Assembly: GCA_001785985.1 (NCBI GenBank)
Contig: MFVE01000006.1
Coordinates: 33,049-79,444 of the forward strand
Reading direction: 5' to 3'
Length of the DNA stretch: 46,396 bases
Source: Candidatus Nomurabacteria bacterium RIFCSPLOWO2_01_FULL_42_17
GTDB lineage: Bacteria > Patescibacteriota > Minisyncoccia > Phycocordibacterales > UBA9973
Part shown: positions 24,212 to 32,940 of the stretch, in pieces
Layout: each line of letters begins with the position of its first letter
Position numbering within the stretch: position 1 is the stretch's first letter
The notes under the pieces: model-generated
Told to the model about the DNA's origin: nothing
Database searches by the model: none
The model's input: the letters and a program-made list of their open reading frames with translations, nothing else
Translations under genes and position numbers: made by a program

Positions 24212-25072
24212 TTACGCAAGGGGTCTTAAAACCTGTTTATTTAGCACAACTTTTTGAATTTTCGATGCATCCAACCATTTAATTTCTTTATCTCTTTTGA
24301 ACCAAGTCATCTGGCGTTTTGCATATTTTAAAGTTTCCTGAATTACTTTTTCTGGAGTGGGTTTATAATATTCAAAGCCCAATTCTTTTAACCTTTTATC
24401 TGAAATTCCAGCCTTTTTTAGTTTTTTAATTTCTTTTAACAAACCATCTTTAAACATTTTTTCTACTCTTTTTTCTATTTTCTTTTTTAATTTATCCGAC
24501 GGTAAATATAAACCTATTTTTATAAATCTATACATAGGTTTAACCTCTGTAATTTTTGGGACTTTACCAAGAGCTTTCGCTATCTCAATCGCTCTGATTA
24601 ATCTGACTTTATTTCTCGGATCTATATTTTTTGCTCTTTCTGGATCAAGTTTTTGCAGTTTTAGCATTAGTACGCGGTCGCTTACTAATGCTAAGCGTTT
24701 ACGAAGGGCATGGTTCGGTGGGACTTCTGGAAAAACAATACCTCTTGTCACTGCATCAATATAAAATCCCGTGCCGCCGCAAATTATTGGGATTTTACCA
24801 CGGGCAATTATTTCTTTTATTTTATTTTCTGCTAAGTTTTTATATTTAGCTACAGTGAATTTTCTTTTTGGATCTGCAACATCTAGTAAATAATGAGGGG
24901 TACCTTTCATTTCTTTTTCTGTAATTTTTCCGGTACCAATATCAAGACCCTTGTAAACTTGTCTTGAGTCAGCTGAGATTATTTCTCCATCTACTTTTCG
25001 GGCAATTTTTACCGCCAAAGCGCTTTTACCTGTAGCTGTTTGACCCAGAATTACGATAATCGGTTTAAACAT
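24212..25072 (-). CDS. miaA: tRNA dimethylallyltransferase
   Basis: A 286-residue enzyme that adds a dimethylallyl group to A37 of tRNAs reading UNN codons. The P-loop GQTATGKSALA is near residue 10, SADSRQVYKGLDIGTGK is the DMAPP/catalytic region with its Asp, and GGTGFYIDAVTRG binds tRNA. The Arg/Lys-rich end (RQMTWFKRDKEIKWLD) is also typical. A palindrome of 12-bp arms (24661-24694) encodes an unusual stretch (LALVSDRVLM) before KLDPERAKNIDP. It overlaps or abuts murA upstream (stop-to-start gap of none), so it forms a murA-miaA operon. Confidence 0.96.
   Translation of the reverse strand: MFKPIIVILGQTATGKSALAVKIARKVDGEIISADSRQVYKGLDIGTGKITEKEMKGTPHYLLDVADPKRKFTVAKYKNLAENKIKEIIARGKIPIICGGTGFYIDAVTRGIVFPEVPPNHALRKRLALVSDRVLMLKLQKLDPERAKNIDPRNKVRLIRAIEIAKALGKVPKITEVKPMYRFIKIGLYLPSDKLKKKIEKRVEKMFKDGLLKEIKKLKKAGISDKRLKELGFEYYKPTPEKVIQETLKYAKRQMTWFKRDKEIKWLDASKIQKVVLNKQVLRPLA
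24661..24694. repeat. Palindrome inside miaA
   Basis: TTAGCATTAGTA (24661-24672), 10-base loop, TACTAATGCTAA (24683-24694): perfect 12-bp arms, in frame. Confidence 0.85.
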
Positions 25073-26404
25073 TTAGATTCTTTTTATATCCGCTCCTAGA
25101 TCAGTCAGTTTCGCGACAATATTTTCATAGCCCCGATCAATATGATTTTGCGGATCATTAATGATAGTTTTTCCCGGAGCCACTAATCCCGCCAAAAGCA
25201 TATCAATGCCTGCACGGACGTCGTGAGAACTCATTTCTGCGGGCCGCAATTTGACGGGGCCATAAACAGATGCGCCGTAAGTTCCACCCGGGAGATATTC
25301 TGAATCATTGAAATTATAATATTCCGCTCCGTGATTTTTGGGATGAAAAAGGCTATATTTTATTCCCATTTTTTTTAACTCTTCCAGATATCTCCAACGG
25401 GTTTCGAAAATTCTCTCATGAATGATCGATTCGCCCTTTGCCATAGAAGCTAAGAGGAGTGTAATAAGTGGCTGCCAATCTGTTACAAATCCTGGATGCA
25501 TTTCGGTGGTTATATTAGTTGGTTTTAATGGATAATTAATTTTTTTTATCCTAGCAACATTATTTTTGAAACTTATTTCCACGCCCATGTCACCAAGCGC
25601 GCTGGTAAATTTATTTAAAAGCGCAGGAACTGCGTTTTTCACAACTATATGTCCGCCTGTCATTACGGATAATACTAAGGCAGTAGCTGCTTCTAGACGA
25701 TCAGGAATAGCAGTCGTCTCTACTCCATTTAGAAATGGTTTGACGCCTATGATCTCGATCGCTCTAGGTTCAATTCTTTTTATTTTTGCTCCCATCTCGT
25801 TTAGGCATTTGATTAGATTATCTACTTCTGGTTCTTCCGCGGCATTTTTTAAAATAATTTTTCCACTATTGAAAACGGAAGCCAGAATCAAATTTTCCGT
25901 GCCGCAATGGGTATTTTTTTCAAAAGTATAAACTGCTGATTTTGGCCGTCGAGGCATGAAAATTTCTAAACAATTATTGCCCCTTTTTATAATTTTGCCG
26001 CCCAGGGCTTCAATGCCGGCTAAATGTCTGTTGATCGGACGTTTGCCGATAGTCGCATCTCCTTTGGGAGGATAGATGACCACGTGTCCGGTACGCGCCA
26101 AGGTTGCTCCGATGAATATCACCGACTGGCGAGCTGACATGGATTCAAGGGGAATTTCTGAAGAATAAATATCGGCGCATTGTATGGCGACTGAATTTTT
26201 TTTAATAAACTGAATTGATGCGCCCAGAGATGTGAGCGCGTCCAGACTTCGGTAAGTGTCGGAAATCCTCGCGATATTATGAAAAACGCACTTCTTTTTA
26301 GTTAAAAGAGATGCGATCAACAATTTAGGCGCGGCGTTTTTCGCACCGGATACAGTGTAGGTACCCTTTAATTTTTTCCCTCCATGAATAATAAATTTGC
26401 TCAT
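25073..26404 (-). CDS. murA: UDP-N-acetylglucosamine 1-carboxyvinyltransferase, without the usual active-site Cys
   Basis: A 443-residue enzyme of the first committed step of peptidoglycan synthesis. Lys22-Asn23 in SGAKNAA match the E. coli numbering. The catalytic-base region GFVTDWQPLITLL and the late IDRGYENI arginine are intact. The loop that carries Cys115 in E. coli (GGCTIGARP) reads GDATIGKRP, with Ala at the Cys position and Asp116 just before it. Known Cys-to-Asp MurA variants are active and fosfomycin-resistant, so resistance is predicted. murA sits 17 bases downstream of tRNA-Leu on the same strand. Confidence 0.95.
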   Translation of the reverse strand: MSKFIIHGGKKLKGTYTVSGAKNAAPKLLIASLLTKKKCVFHNIARISDTYRSLDALTSLGASIQFIKKNSVAIQCADIYSSEIPLESMSARQSVIFIGATLARTGHVVIYPPKGDATIGKRPINRHLAGIEALGGKIIKRGNNCLEIFMPRRPKSAVYTFEKNTHCGTENLILASVFNSGKIILKNAAEEPEVDNLIKCLNEMGAKIKRIEPRAIEIIGVKPFLNGVETTAIPDRLEAATALVLSVMTGGHIVVKNAVPALLNKFTSALGDMGVEISFKNNVARIKKINYPLKPTNITTEMHPGFVTDWQPLITLLLASMAKGESIIHERIFETRWRYLEELKKMGIKYSLFHPKNHGAEYYNFNDSEYLPGGTYGASVYGPVKLRPAEMSSHDVRAGIDMLLAGLVAPGKTIINDPQNHIDRGYENIVAKLTDLGADIKRI

Positions 26405-26421
26405 ATATTTTTATTTTTCTG

Positions 26422-26505
26422 TGCCGGGAGAGAGAATCGAACTCTCATGATGTTGCCATCAATAGATTTTGAGTCTATCGCGTCTACCAATTCCGCCATC
26501 CCGGC
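26422..26505 (-). tRNA. tRNA-Leu (anticodon CAA)
   Basis: An 84-base class II tRNA. The acceptor is GCCGGGA/TCCCGGC, anticodon arm ATAGA-CTCAAAA-TCTAT, long variable arm TGATG-GCAA-CATCA, T-arm GAGAG-TTCGATT-CTCTC and discriminator A. CCA is not encoded. A36-A37-A38 in the anticodon loop is the MiaA recognition pattern, and miaA lies in the same run of minus-strand genes. Confidence 0.95.
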
Positions 26506-26542
26506 AAGTTTTACACATTTACACTTTACTAAATTTTTATGT

Positions 26543-26548
26543 TAAAAT
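26543..26548 (+). promoter_or_regulatory. -10 box of parB (leaderless)
   Basis: TAAAAT, six bases, ATG 26555, in the gap between divergent tRNA-Leu and parB. Confidence 0.6.
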
Positions 26549-26554
26549 CAATTC

Positions 26555-27550
26555 ATGTCTAACTTGTATTCCAATTCAATTTTTTTGATCGATACCGATA
26601 AAATCAAACCAAACCCGTATCAGCCCCGGCGGGATTTCGACGAAGCTCGATTGCAGGATTTAGCGGATTCGATAAAGCAATACGGCGTGCTTCAACCGCT
26701 GACGGTTTCTCGCATTGAAAAAGAAAAAGATGGGGGCGGGTTAGTGACTGAATACGAGCTCATCGCTGGAGAACGCAGATTGCGTGCATCTATTTTGGCT
26801 GGGGTTTCCCAAGTGCCGGCGATCATTCGTATCGGAGATACGGCTATCATGAAGCTGGAGCTTGCTATTATTGAAAATTTACAGCGTGAAGATCTAAATG
26901 CAGTCGACCGCGCGAGGGCTTTTTTCCGACTGGCAAATGAATTTAAATTCACTCATAACGAGATCGCCAAAAAGATGGGCAGAAGCAGGGAATATGTTTC
27001 CAATTCTTTGCGCATTTTGACGTTGCCGGAAGAAATCACCAATGGACTCTCTGAAGGAAAAATCACCGAAGGCCATACTCGGCCGATATTGATGCTGGCC
27101 GATCATCCCCAAGAACAGCTCGTGCTTTTCAAAGAAATTGTTTATAAAAAAATCACTGTGCGTGAAGCAGAAAGGCTCGCCAGAAAGATAGCTTATGATC
27201 GCGTTCGCAAGAAAGAATTTATGCCAGACCCCGAAATAACCGAACTTGAAGAAGAATTCCAAGAAAAATTGGGCACTCGAGTACATATAGAGAAAAAGGA
27301 ATTAGGCGGACAAATTAAGATTGATTATTTTTCTACTAAAGATTTGCGTGAGATTCTGGATTTGATCAATAGATCGAGTGTGGAGAAAAAACCGGAAGAA
27401 ATGTTTTTAAAACATATTGCGGAGAATGATGCGTCTGGTAGCGCGCAGATGGAGCCTTCGAGTGCGGAAGCCCCTCTCGACGACAGATCGAAAGAAGAGG
27501 TCAAGCAAGACGACGCAGAACTTTACAACGTCTCAAATTTTAGCATTTAA
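26555..27550 (+). CDS. parB: Chromosome-partitioning protein ParB
   Basis: A 331-residue CTP-dependent DNA clamp that loads at parS sites. The N-terminal domain has NPYQPRRDF and the CTPase motif ELIAGERRLRAS, then AIIENLQREDLNAVDRA. A helix-turn-helix follows (HNEIAKKMGRSREYVSNSLRIL), then a linker and a dimerisation tail. The C-terminal ~60 residues are Glu/Ser-rich and variable. No parA is adjacent and I see no canonical parS nearby. It converges with rel, with only six bases between stops. Confidence 0.95.
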   Translation: MSNLYSNSIFLIDTDKIKPNPYQPRRDFDEARLQDLADSIKQYGVLQPLTVSRIEKEKDGGGLVTEYELIAGERRLRASILAGVSQVPAIIRIGDTAIMKLELAIIENLQREDLNAVDRARAFFRLANEFKFTHNEIAKKMGRSREYVSNSLRILTLPEEITNGLSEGKITEGHTRPILMLADHPQEQLVLFKEIVYKKITVREAERLARKIAYDRVRKKEFMPDPEITELEEEFQEKLGTRVHIEKKELGGQIKIDYFSTKDLREILDLINRSSVEKKPEEMFLKHIAENDASGSAQMEPSSAEAPLDDRSKEEVKQDDAELYNVSNFSI

Positions 27551-27556
27551 GATTTT

Positions 27557-29023
27557 CTAGGAGCGCCCAAAAGATTTCAATTTCTTTAGAAAACTATTTT
27601 TTTCCAAGTATGATTTGATGTGCTTTCGAGCCATCGTTGTTTTGGCATATTCCAACCATTTGACCGAAGGATGAGCGTCTTTATTTTTGATTATTTCCAC
27701 GATATCTCTGTTTTTTAATTTTGAAAAAATTTGGCTCATCTTGCCGTTGATTTTTGCGCCAGAAGTGTGATCTCCGATATCTGAATGTATAGCATAAGCG
27801 AAATCTATCGGGCTGGAATCCTCCGGCAAATCCACAATATCGCCCTCCGGGGTGAAAATAAAGATACGATCGTTAAAGAAGTCCATTTTTAGATTTTCGA
27901 TAAACTTCTTGGATTCATTGGGATGATAGTTTAGACTTTTTAATTCTTCAATCCATTTAAATTTCAATTTATCATTATCCGACTTTTTACTGCCTTGTTC
28001 TTTGTAGGCGAAGTGGGCCGCGATTCCATAAGCCGCCTCGGCGTGCATTTCTTTTGTTCTTATTTGAATCTCAGCTGTCCCGCCGGAGCCAGTAAAAACA
28101 GTGGTATGAATAGATCTGTAGCCATTTGGTTTTGGTAATGCAATATAATCTTTAATTCTGCCGGGGAGGGGATTCCAGATCGAATGTATAACTCCCAGCA
28201 CCCTGTAACATTCTTCGATACTTCCGACCACTACGCGCAGGGCGACCACGTCGAATACTTTGTCTATATCCATCTCACGTTTTAGGAGCTTTTTCCACAA
28301 GCTGTACTTATGTTTCATCCTGTAATTAATCTCAACGACTTCAATTTTATTTTTAGCCAATTCTTTCTCTAGTTTTTTCTGCACTTCAGATAAGTTTTTT
28401 TGGTACGACTCCTTTTTTTCTTTTATGATTTCTTCTATCTGCGCGTATTCTTTAGGATAAGCAAAAGGAAAAGCGGCATCTTCTATTTCACCTTTGAGTT
28501 TTCCCATTCCGAGGCGATTGGCCAGTGGCGCATAGACTTCGATCGATTCTATTGCAATTCGGCTTCTTTTATCCTGCCTTACATACTGGAGCGTGCGCAA
28601 ATTATGCAGCCGATCAGCAAATTTGATGATGACCACGCGCAAGTCGTTTGCCATCGCGATAAAAAATTTCCGCAGGCTCTCTACATGCCGTTCATGTCCG
28701 CGATATTTTAAAGTTCCCAAGTTTGTGACGCCATTTACTAGGAAAAGCACTTCTCCGCCAAATTGTTCCTCTAATTCTTTTTCAGTTATTTTTGTATCTT
28801 CCAGAACATCATGCAAAAGTCCGCCGGCAATGGTCTGTACATCCATTCCCATGGAAGCTAAAATTTTTGCCGTCTCGAATGGATGGATAAAATACGGTTC
28901 TCCACTCATCCTTTTCTGGCCCTCGTGCGCGCTCTGCGAAAACCTGTAAGCTTTCGTGATGAGCTCCTCATCTTTTTTATTAACTTCTCCTATTAAATTT
29001 AGTAGTTCTTTAACGCTTGCCAT
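27557..29023 (-). CDS. rel: Bifunctional (p)ppGpp synthetase/hydrolase, Rel/SpoT family
   Basis: A 488-residue protein, shorter than the usual ~720 because the helical and ACT domains are absent. The HD hydrolase domain (residues 25-180) keeps GGLLHDVLEDT and FADRLHNLRTL. The synthetase domain (about 230-340) keeps DVVALRVVV and LPKPNGYRSIHTTVF. The TGS domain (about 370-430) starts IFIFTPEGDIVDLP. Both activities look possible. Without ACT, ribosome-dependent control may differ. TATAAT at 29030-29035 is six bases upstream of ATG, so the mRNA should be leaderless. Confidence 0.95.
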   Translation of the reverse strand: MASVKELLNLIGEVNKKDEELITKAYRFSQSAHEGQKRMSGEPYFIHPFETAKILASMGMDVQTIAGGLLHDVLEDTKITEKELEEQFGGEVLFLVNGVTNLGTLKYRGHERHVESLRKFFIAMANDLRVVIIKFADRLHNLRTLQYVRQDKRSRIAIESIEVYAPLANRLGMGKLKGEIEDAAFPFAYPKEYAQIEEIIKEKKESYQKNLSEVQKKLEKELAKNKIEVVEINYRMKHKYSLWKKLLKREMDIDKVFDVVALRVVVGSIEECYRVLGVIHSIWNPLPGRIKDYIALPKPNGYRSIHTTVFTGSGGTAEIQIRTKEMHAEAAYGIAAHFAYKEQGSKKSDNDKLKFKWIEELKSLNYHPNESKKFIENLKMDFFNDRIFIFTPEGDIVDLPEDSSPIDFAYAIHSDIGDHTSGAKINGKMSQIFSKLKNRDIVEIIKNKDAHPSVKWLEYAKTTMARKHIKSYLEKNSFLKKLKSFGRS

Positions 29024-29029
29024 AAGCGG

Positions 29030-29035
29030 ATTATA
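29030..29035 (-). promoter_or_regulatory. -10 box of rel (leaderless)
   Basis: TATAAT on the minus strand, six bases before ATG 29023; it lies between topA and rel. Confidence 0.65.
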
Positions 29036-29038
29036 TCA

Positions 29039-31276
29039 CTATTTCATTAACTTATGAGGATTATGCATTGGGCAAGCTTTATTACTGCATCTCTCCGGTA
29101 TGGTTTTAGTGCCTTCCATCATCAGACTTCCGCATTCTTTACATATCGCGCCAGTAGGCTTTGCCTTGATTGCAAATTTACATTTTGGATAATTAGAACA
29201 AGAATAGAAAATACCGAATCGTCCGCGACGCTCGCTGATGTCTCCAGTCTTGCACGTGGGGCACAGTACGCCAGTTTTTTTCTTTGCTTCATCGGCGGCG
29301 TCTGATTTTATAAATTTACATTTTGGATAACGGGAACAGGAAATAAAGGTGCCAGTACCGTCACGTCTTTGTCTGATAACAAGCTTACCATCACCCCCTT
29401 TTCTTTCTTTCTGACCTTCTTTTTTGCCACATTCTGGACACATCTCACCAGTTTCTTCTGGACCTTTTAGTTCTGTGCCGTCTAGCATCAAGGCCCCATC
29501 ACAATCTGGATATTTAGAGCAAGAATAAAATTTGCCTCCGCGAGAAAGTTTGATAATCATCGAACTGCCGCATTTGGGACATTTTATATTCTCTGGCGCA
29601 TCGCCTAAGTTTGTGGCTTTTTCCAATTTTTCTTTTGATTTTACGTCTTTCAAAAAAGGTCCGTAGAAATCTCTGAGTGTCTTTTCATATTCGCGTTCGC
29701 CGCGGGAAATCTCGTCGAGCTCGTCTTCCATTTCTGCGGTGAAACTGTCAGAAATATAATTCATGAAATGTTTTTCCAGGAAATCAGAAACGACTTCTCC
29801 CACATCCGTCGGGAAAAGAGTTTTGCCTTCTTTGTTCACATAACCCCTCTCTTCGATCGTTCTCATGATCGAAGCATAAGTCGAAGGCCGGCCAATGTCT
29901 CTCGTTTCTAGTTCTTTTATCAGGCCAGCTTCGCTATAACGGCCGGGTGGTTCGGTAAATTTTTCTTCACTATTTATATCAAGCAATTTTAATTCATCTC
30001 CAGCTTTGCATACGGGCAGTTCTACATCATCTCCACGCGCATCACTGTCTACTTTGAGCCAGCCGGGGAAAAGCAGGCGAGATCCATTAGCGGAAAAATA
30101 GGGGAGATCTTCATGGCTTTTTATAATTGCAGAAATCTTTGTTTTCAATAATTTTGCGTCGGTCATTTGCGAGGATACGGCGCGCTCCCAGATCAATCGA
30201 TAAAGCCTGTCTTGATCCTCAGTGCCGGCAATCATTTTCTCTATATGGGTGGGGCGGATAGCCTCGTGCGCTTCTTGGGCATTTTTTGATTTTGTTTTAT
30301 AAGTTCTCTCCTCTGCATATTCTGCGCCATATTTATTTTTAACGAAAGAAATAATTTGGGCTTGGGCAACAAGAGACAGATTTGTACTATCTGTTCGCAT
30401 ATAAGTGATGTGTCCAGCCTCGTAAAGTTTTTGCGCGATTTGCATCGTGCGCGAAGGGGAATAGCCTAGGCGGGAACTTGCCGTCTGTTGAAGCGTAGAG
30501 GTGGTAAATGGCGCTCGGGGAGATCTCTTTTGTTCTGATTCTTTTACTTCATCTACAAGCCAGGTGCCCTTTTTGCCTTCTGTTAATATTTTCTCGACGA
30601 GCTTGGGGTCGCGCGGTTCCTCGCTGCATTCGAGGGTAAGCTTGTCGCTCTTTTGTGTTTCAAAAAGTCCCACAATTTTCCAATATTTTTCAGGAACGAA
30701 GGCGCGGATTTCTCGTTCACGTTCCATTATTATGCGCAGTGCAGGGGATTGTACCCGGCCAGCCGAAAGTCCGTAGCGAACTTTTTTCCAGATAAGTCCA
30801 GAGAGATCATAGCCGACCAGACGGTCTAAGACTCTGCGCGCTTCTTGAGCTTGGCGCAAATGCGTATCGATTTTGCGTGGTGTCTTCAGTGCCTCTTCGA
30901 CAGCTTCTTTGGTGATCTCATGGAAAGTCACTCGCGCTATCGGCGCTTTTATTTTCTTGTCTTCTTTTAAAAGTGTCTCAATGTGCCAGGCGATAGCTTC
31001 ACCCTCACGATCAGGGTCAGTCGCTAAGATAATCTCACTCGCTTTTTCTGCCAAACTCTGTAATTCGCGGACCACTTTCTCTTTACCTTTTGAAATTTCA
31101 TAACGCGGCACAAAGCCGGCCTCGATATCTATCGCTGTCTTGTTTGATTTTGGAAGATCTCGAATATGCCCGACAGACGCGCGCACAGTAAATTGATCTC
31201 GACCCGCCTCTCCGGCGGATAAATATTTCTCAATAGTTTTTGCTTTTGATGGTGATTCAACAATTAATAATTTCAT
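29039..31276 (-). CDS. topA: DNA topoisomerase I
   Basis: A 745-residue type IA enzyme relaxing negative supercoils. The Toprim domain has LIVESPSKAKTIEKYL and TDPDREGEAIAWHIE. The active-site tyrosine lies in HITYMRTDSTNLS. SAGRVQSPALRII belongs to the core. Four C-terminal Cys4 zinc ribbons follow (CPKCG..CSKYPDC, CPECG..CSRYPKC, CPTCK..CSNYPKC and CKECG..CSNKAC), the last one diverged. AATACT on the minus strand (31286-31291) may be its -10. Confidence 0.97.
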   Translation of the reverse strand: MKLLIVESPSKAKTIEKYLSAGEAGRDQFTVRASVGHIRDLPKSNKTAIDIEAGFVPRYEISKGKEKVVRELQSLAEKASEIILATDPDREGEAIAWHIETLLKEDKKIKAPIARVTFHEITKEAVEEALKTPRKIDTHLRQAQEARRVLDRLVGYDLSGLIWKKVRYGLSAGRVQSPALRIIMEREREIRAFVPEKYWKIVGLFETQKSDKLTLECSEEPRDPKLVEKILTEGKKGTWLVDEVKESEQKRSPRAPFTTSTLQQTASSRLGYSPSRTMQIAQKLYEAGHITYMRTDSTNLSLVAQAQIISFVKNKYGAEYAEERTYKTKSKNAQEAHEAIRPTHIEKMIAGTEDQDRLYRLIWERAVSSQMTDAKLLKTKISAIIKSHEDLPYFSANGSRLLFPGWLKVDSDARGDDVELPVCKAGDELKLLDINSEEKFTEPPGRYSEAGLIKELETRDIGRPSTYASIMRTIEERGYVNKEGKTLFPTDVGEVVSDFLEKHFMNYISDSFTAEMEDELDEISRGEREYEKTLRDFYGPFLKDVKSKEKLEKATNLGDAPENIKCPKCGSSMIIKLSRGGKFYSCSKYPDCDGALMLDGTELKGPEETGEMCPECGKKEGQKERKGGDGKLVIRQRRDGTGTFISCSRYPKCKFIKSDAADEAKKKTGVLCPTCKTGDISERRGRFGIFYSCSNYPKCKFAIKAKPTGAICKECGSLMMEGTKTIPERCSNKACPMHNPHKLMK

Positions 31277-31383
31277 GTCGTGCTAAGTATTACACGAAAT
31301 ATAATTGTTTAGCAAATCTCTATGGAACAAATCCATCCAAAATGCTAGAATTACTTTAATTGACTTAAATATCCATTATTTGC

Positions 31384-31389
31384 TATAAT
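31384..31389 (+). promoter_or_regulatory. -10 box of hicBA (leaderless)
   Basis: TATAAT, six bases, ATG 31396. Confidence 0.65.
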
Positions 31390-31395
31390 AAATGT

Positions 31396-31650
31396 ATGAA
31401 AAGCTACTCATTTCGCACAATAATTGAAAAGGATGGCAAGCAATATCATGGTTTTGTGCCAGCTCTTTTGGGTGTTCACACCTATGGTAAAACTATAGAA
31501 GAAACTAAAAAGAACTTGAATGAGGCAATTGAAGGATATCTGATTTCTTGCGCAAAACATGGAGATAAAATTCCAAGTGATGATGGACTTCAATCTATAG
31601 AAACAGTTTCTATTCCAATTTTTCCAGTGAGCAAGAGAGTGTATGCCTAA
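31396..31650 (+). CDS. hicB: HicB-family antitoxin
   Basis: An 84-residue protein with the degraded RNase H-like fold of HicB: a first strand (SYSFRTIIEKDGKQYHGFVPAL), GVHTYGKTIEETKKNLNEAI as the helix, then YLISCAKHGDKIP. There is no DNA-binding domain at the C-terminus, so autoregulation would need another factor or does not occur. It precedes hicA with an eight-base overlap, the reverse of the classical hicA-hicB order. It starts at a leaderless -10. Confidence 0.88.
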   Translation: MKSYSFRTIIEKDGKQYHGFVPALLGVHTYGKTIEETKKNLNEAIEGYLISCAKHGDKIPSDDGLQSIETVSIPIFPVSKRVYA

Positions 31651-31879
31651 GTTGCCAAATGTAAAAGGTAAAACACTTTTAAAGATTCTTGAAAAAGAAG
31701 GATATCTATTAGATCACATTCAAGGCAGTCATCATATACTTCGACGTCAGGATGGGAAGAAAACTACTATCCCAATTCATGGAAGTAAAGATATGCCAAA
31801 AGGAACACTTCTCGGAATTTTGACTGATTTAGATATTTCAAAGGATGAATTTTTTTTGTTGTTAAAAAAGAAGAAGTAA
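31643..31879 (+). CDS. hicA: HicA-family mRNA interferase toxin
   Basis: A 78-residue double-stranded RNA-binding-fold toxin. Diagnostic features are KGKTLLKILEKEGYLLDHIQGSHHILRR, with the catalytic His in GSHH, and TIPIHGSKDMPKGTLLGILTDLDIS. HicA cleaves mRNA when freed from HicB. Its four-Lys end follows the conserved helix. The gene overlaps hicB and converges with glnA (three bases between stops). All expected residues are present, so the pair looks functional. Confidence 0.92.
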   Translation: MPKLPNVKGKTLLKILEKEGYLLDHIQGSHHILRRQDGKKTTIPIHGSKDMPKGTLLGILTDLDISKDEFFLLLKKKK

Positions 31880-31882
31880 ATT

Positions 31883-32902
31883 TTACACTTTAACTTTTTT
31901 CACTGTCTTGATGATTCGAGCGGCGACTTTGTATGGATCGGCGGCAGAGGTTGGCCTGCGATCTTCGAGCCAGCCCTTCCATCCATTTTCAACCGTGCCA
32001 ATTGGAATTCGAATGGATGCGCCTCGATCTGAAACTCCGAAAGAAAATTGATCGATGGATTGAGTTTCATGCTTACCAGTGAGTCGCAGATGATTATCGG
32101 CGCCGTAGACAGCGATGTGTTCTTTGACCACTGGGCCAAAGGCCTTACATATTTTTTCAAAAGTTTCTTTCTTACCGGCTTTTCTTAATATTCCATTTGA
32201 AAAATTCGCATGCATACCAGAACCATTCCAGTCCGTATCGCCGAGTGGTTTGCAATGCCAATTTATAGCCACTCCGTATTTTTCTCCTATTCTTTCGAGC
32301 AAATACCTCGCCATCCAACACTGATCGCCGGCATTTTTCGCGCCTTTGGCAAAAACTTGAAATTCCCACTGGCCGGTGGCTACCTCTGCATTGATACCTT
32401 CTATATTGAGCCCTGCCTCAAGGCAAAGATCTAAATGTTCTTCGATTATATTTCTGCCAAATGCATTGTTAGCTCCGACCGAACAATAATATTGCCCTTG
32501 CGGAGCAGGGTAGCCTTGGGCAGGGAACCCGAGTGGTTTGTTTATTTCTGTGTCCCAGAGAAAATATTCTTGTTCAAAACCAAACCAGAAATCATTATCA
32601 TCGTCTTCGATCGTCGCGCGGCCGTTCGTCTCGTGAGGTTTTCCATTTGCATCGAAGACTTCGCACATGACGAGAAAACCATTTTTCCGCGCTGGATCGG
32701 GGCAGATAAAGACGGGTTTTAAAATACAGTCTGAAGATCCTCCCGGCGCCTGCTTTGTCGAAGAGCCGTCAAACGACCATTCTTTGCAATCCTTTAACAA
32801 ACCGCTAAAATTTTCTACAATTTTAGTTTTTGAGCGCAGGCTCTGAGTGGGTTTATAACCATCCAACCAAATATACTCCAATTTTGATTTTGTGTTTTTC
32901 AT
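31883..32902 (-). CDS. glnA: Type II (eukaryotic-like) glutamine synthetase
   Basis: A 339-residue GSII, much smaller than the usual bacterial GSI (~470). Motifs are WSFDGSST, GFEQEYFLWD (Mg ligands), NGSGMHANFS, YGADNHLRLTGKHET and FSFGVSDRGASIRIP. All active-site segments are present. I place the start at 32902 (MKNTKSKLEYIWLDG) and not at 32911. TACAAT (32917-32912) directly abuts the first ATG, so that codon would lie upstream of the transcription start. Adenylylation control of GSI does not apply to this class. Confidence 0.93.
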   Translation of the reverse strand: MKNTKSKLEYIWLDGYKPTQSLRSKTKIVENFSGLLKDCKEWSFDGSSTKQAPGGSSDCILKPVFICPDPARKNGFLVMCEVFDANGKPHETNGRATIEDDDNDFWFGFEQEYFLWDTEINKPLGFPAQGYPAPQGQYYCSVGANNAFGRNIIEEHLDLCLEAGLNIEGINAEVATGQWEFQVFAKGAKNAGDQCWMARYLLERIGEKYGVAINWHCKPLGDTDWNGSGMHANFSNGILRKAGKKETFEKICKAFGPVVKEHIAVYGADNHLRLTGKHETQSIDQFSFGVSDRGASIRIPIGTVENGWKGWLEDRRPTSAADPYKVAARIIKTVKKVKV

Positions 32903-32940
32903 ATTGCCCATATTGTAACAAAAGCATTTTTCAAAGCAAA

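Noticed and set aside
32903-32911. Upstream ATG of glnA
   Set aside because: It directly abuts TACAAT, so it would not be in the transcript; the family sequence begins later.
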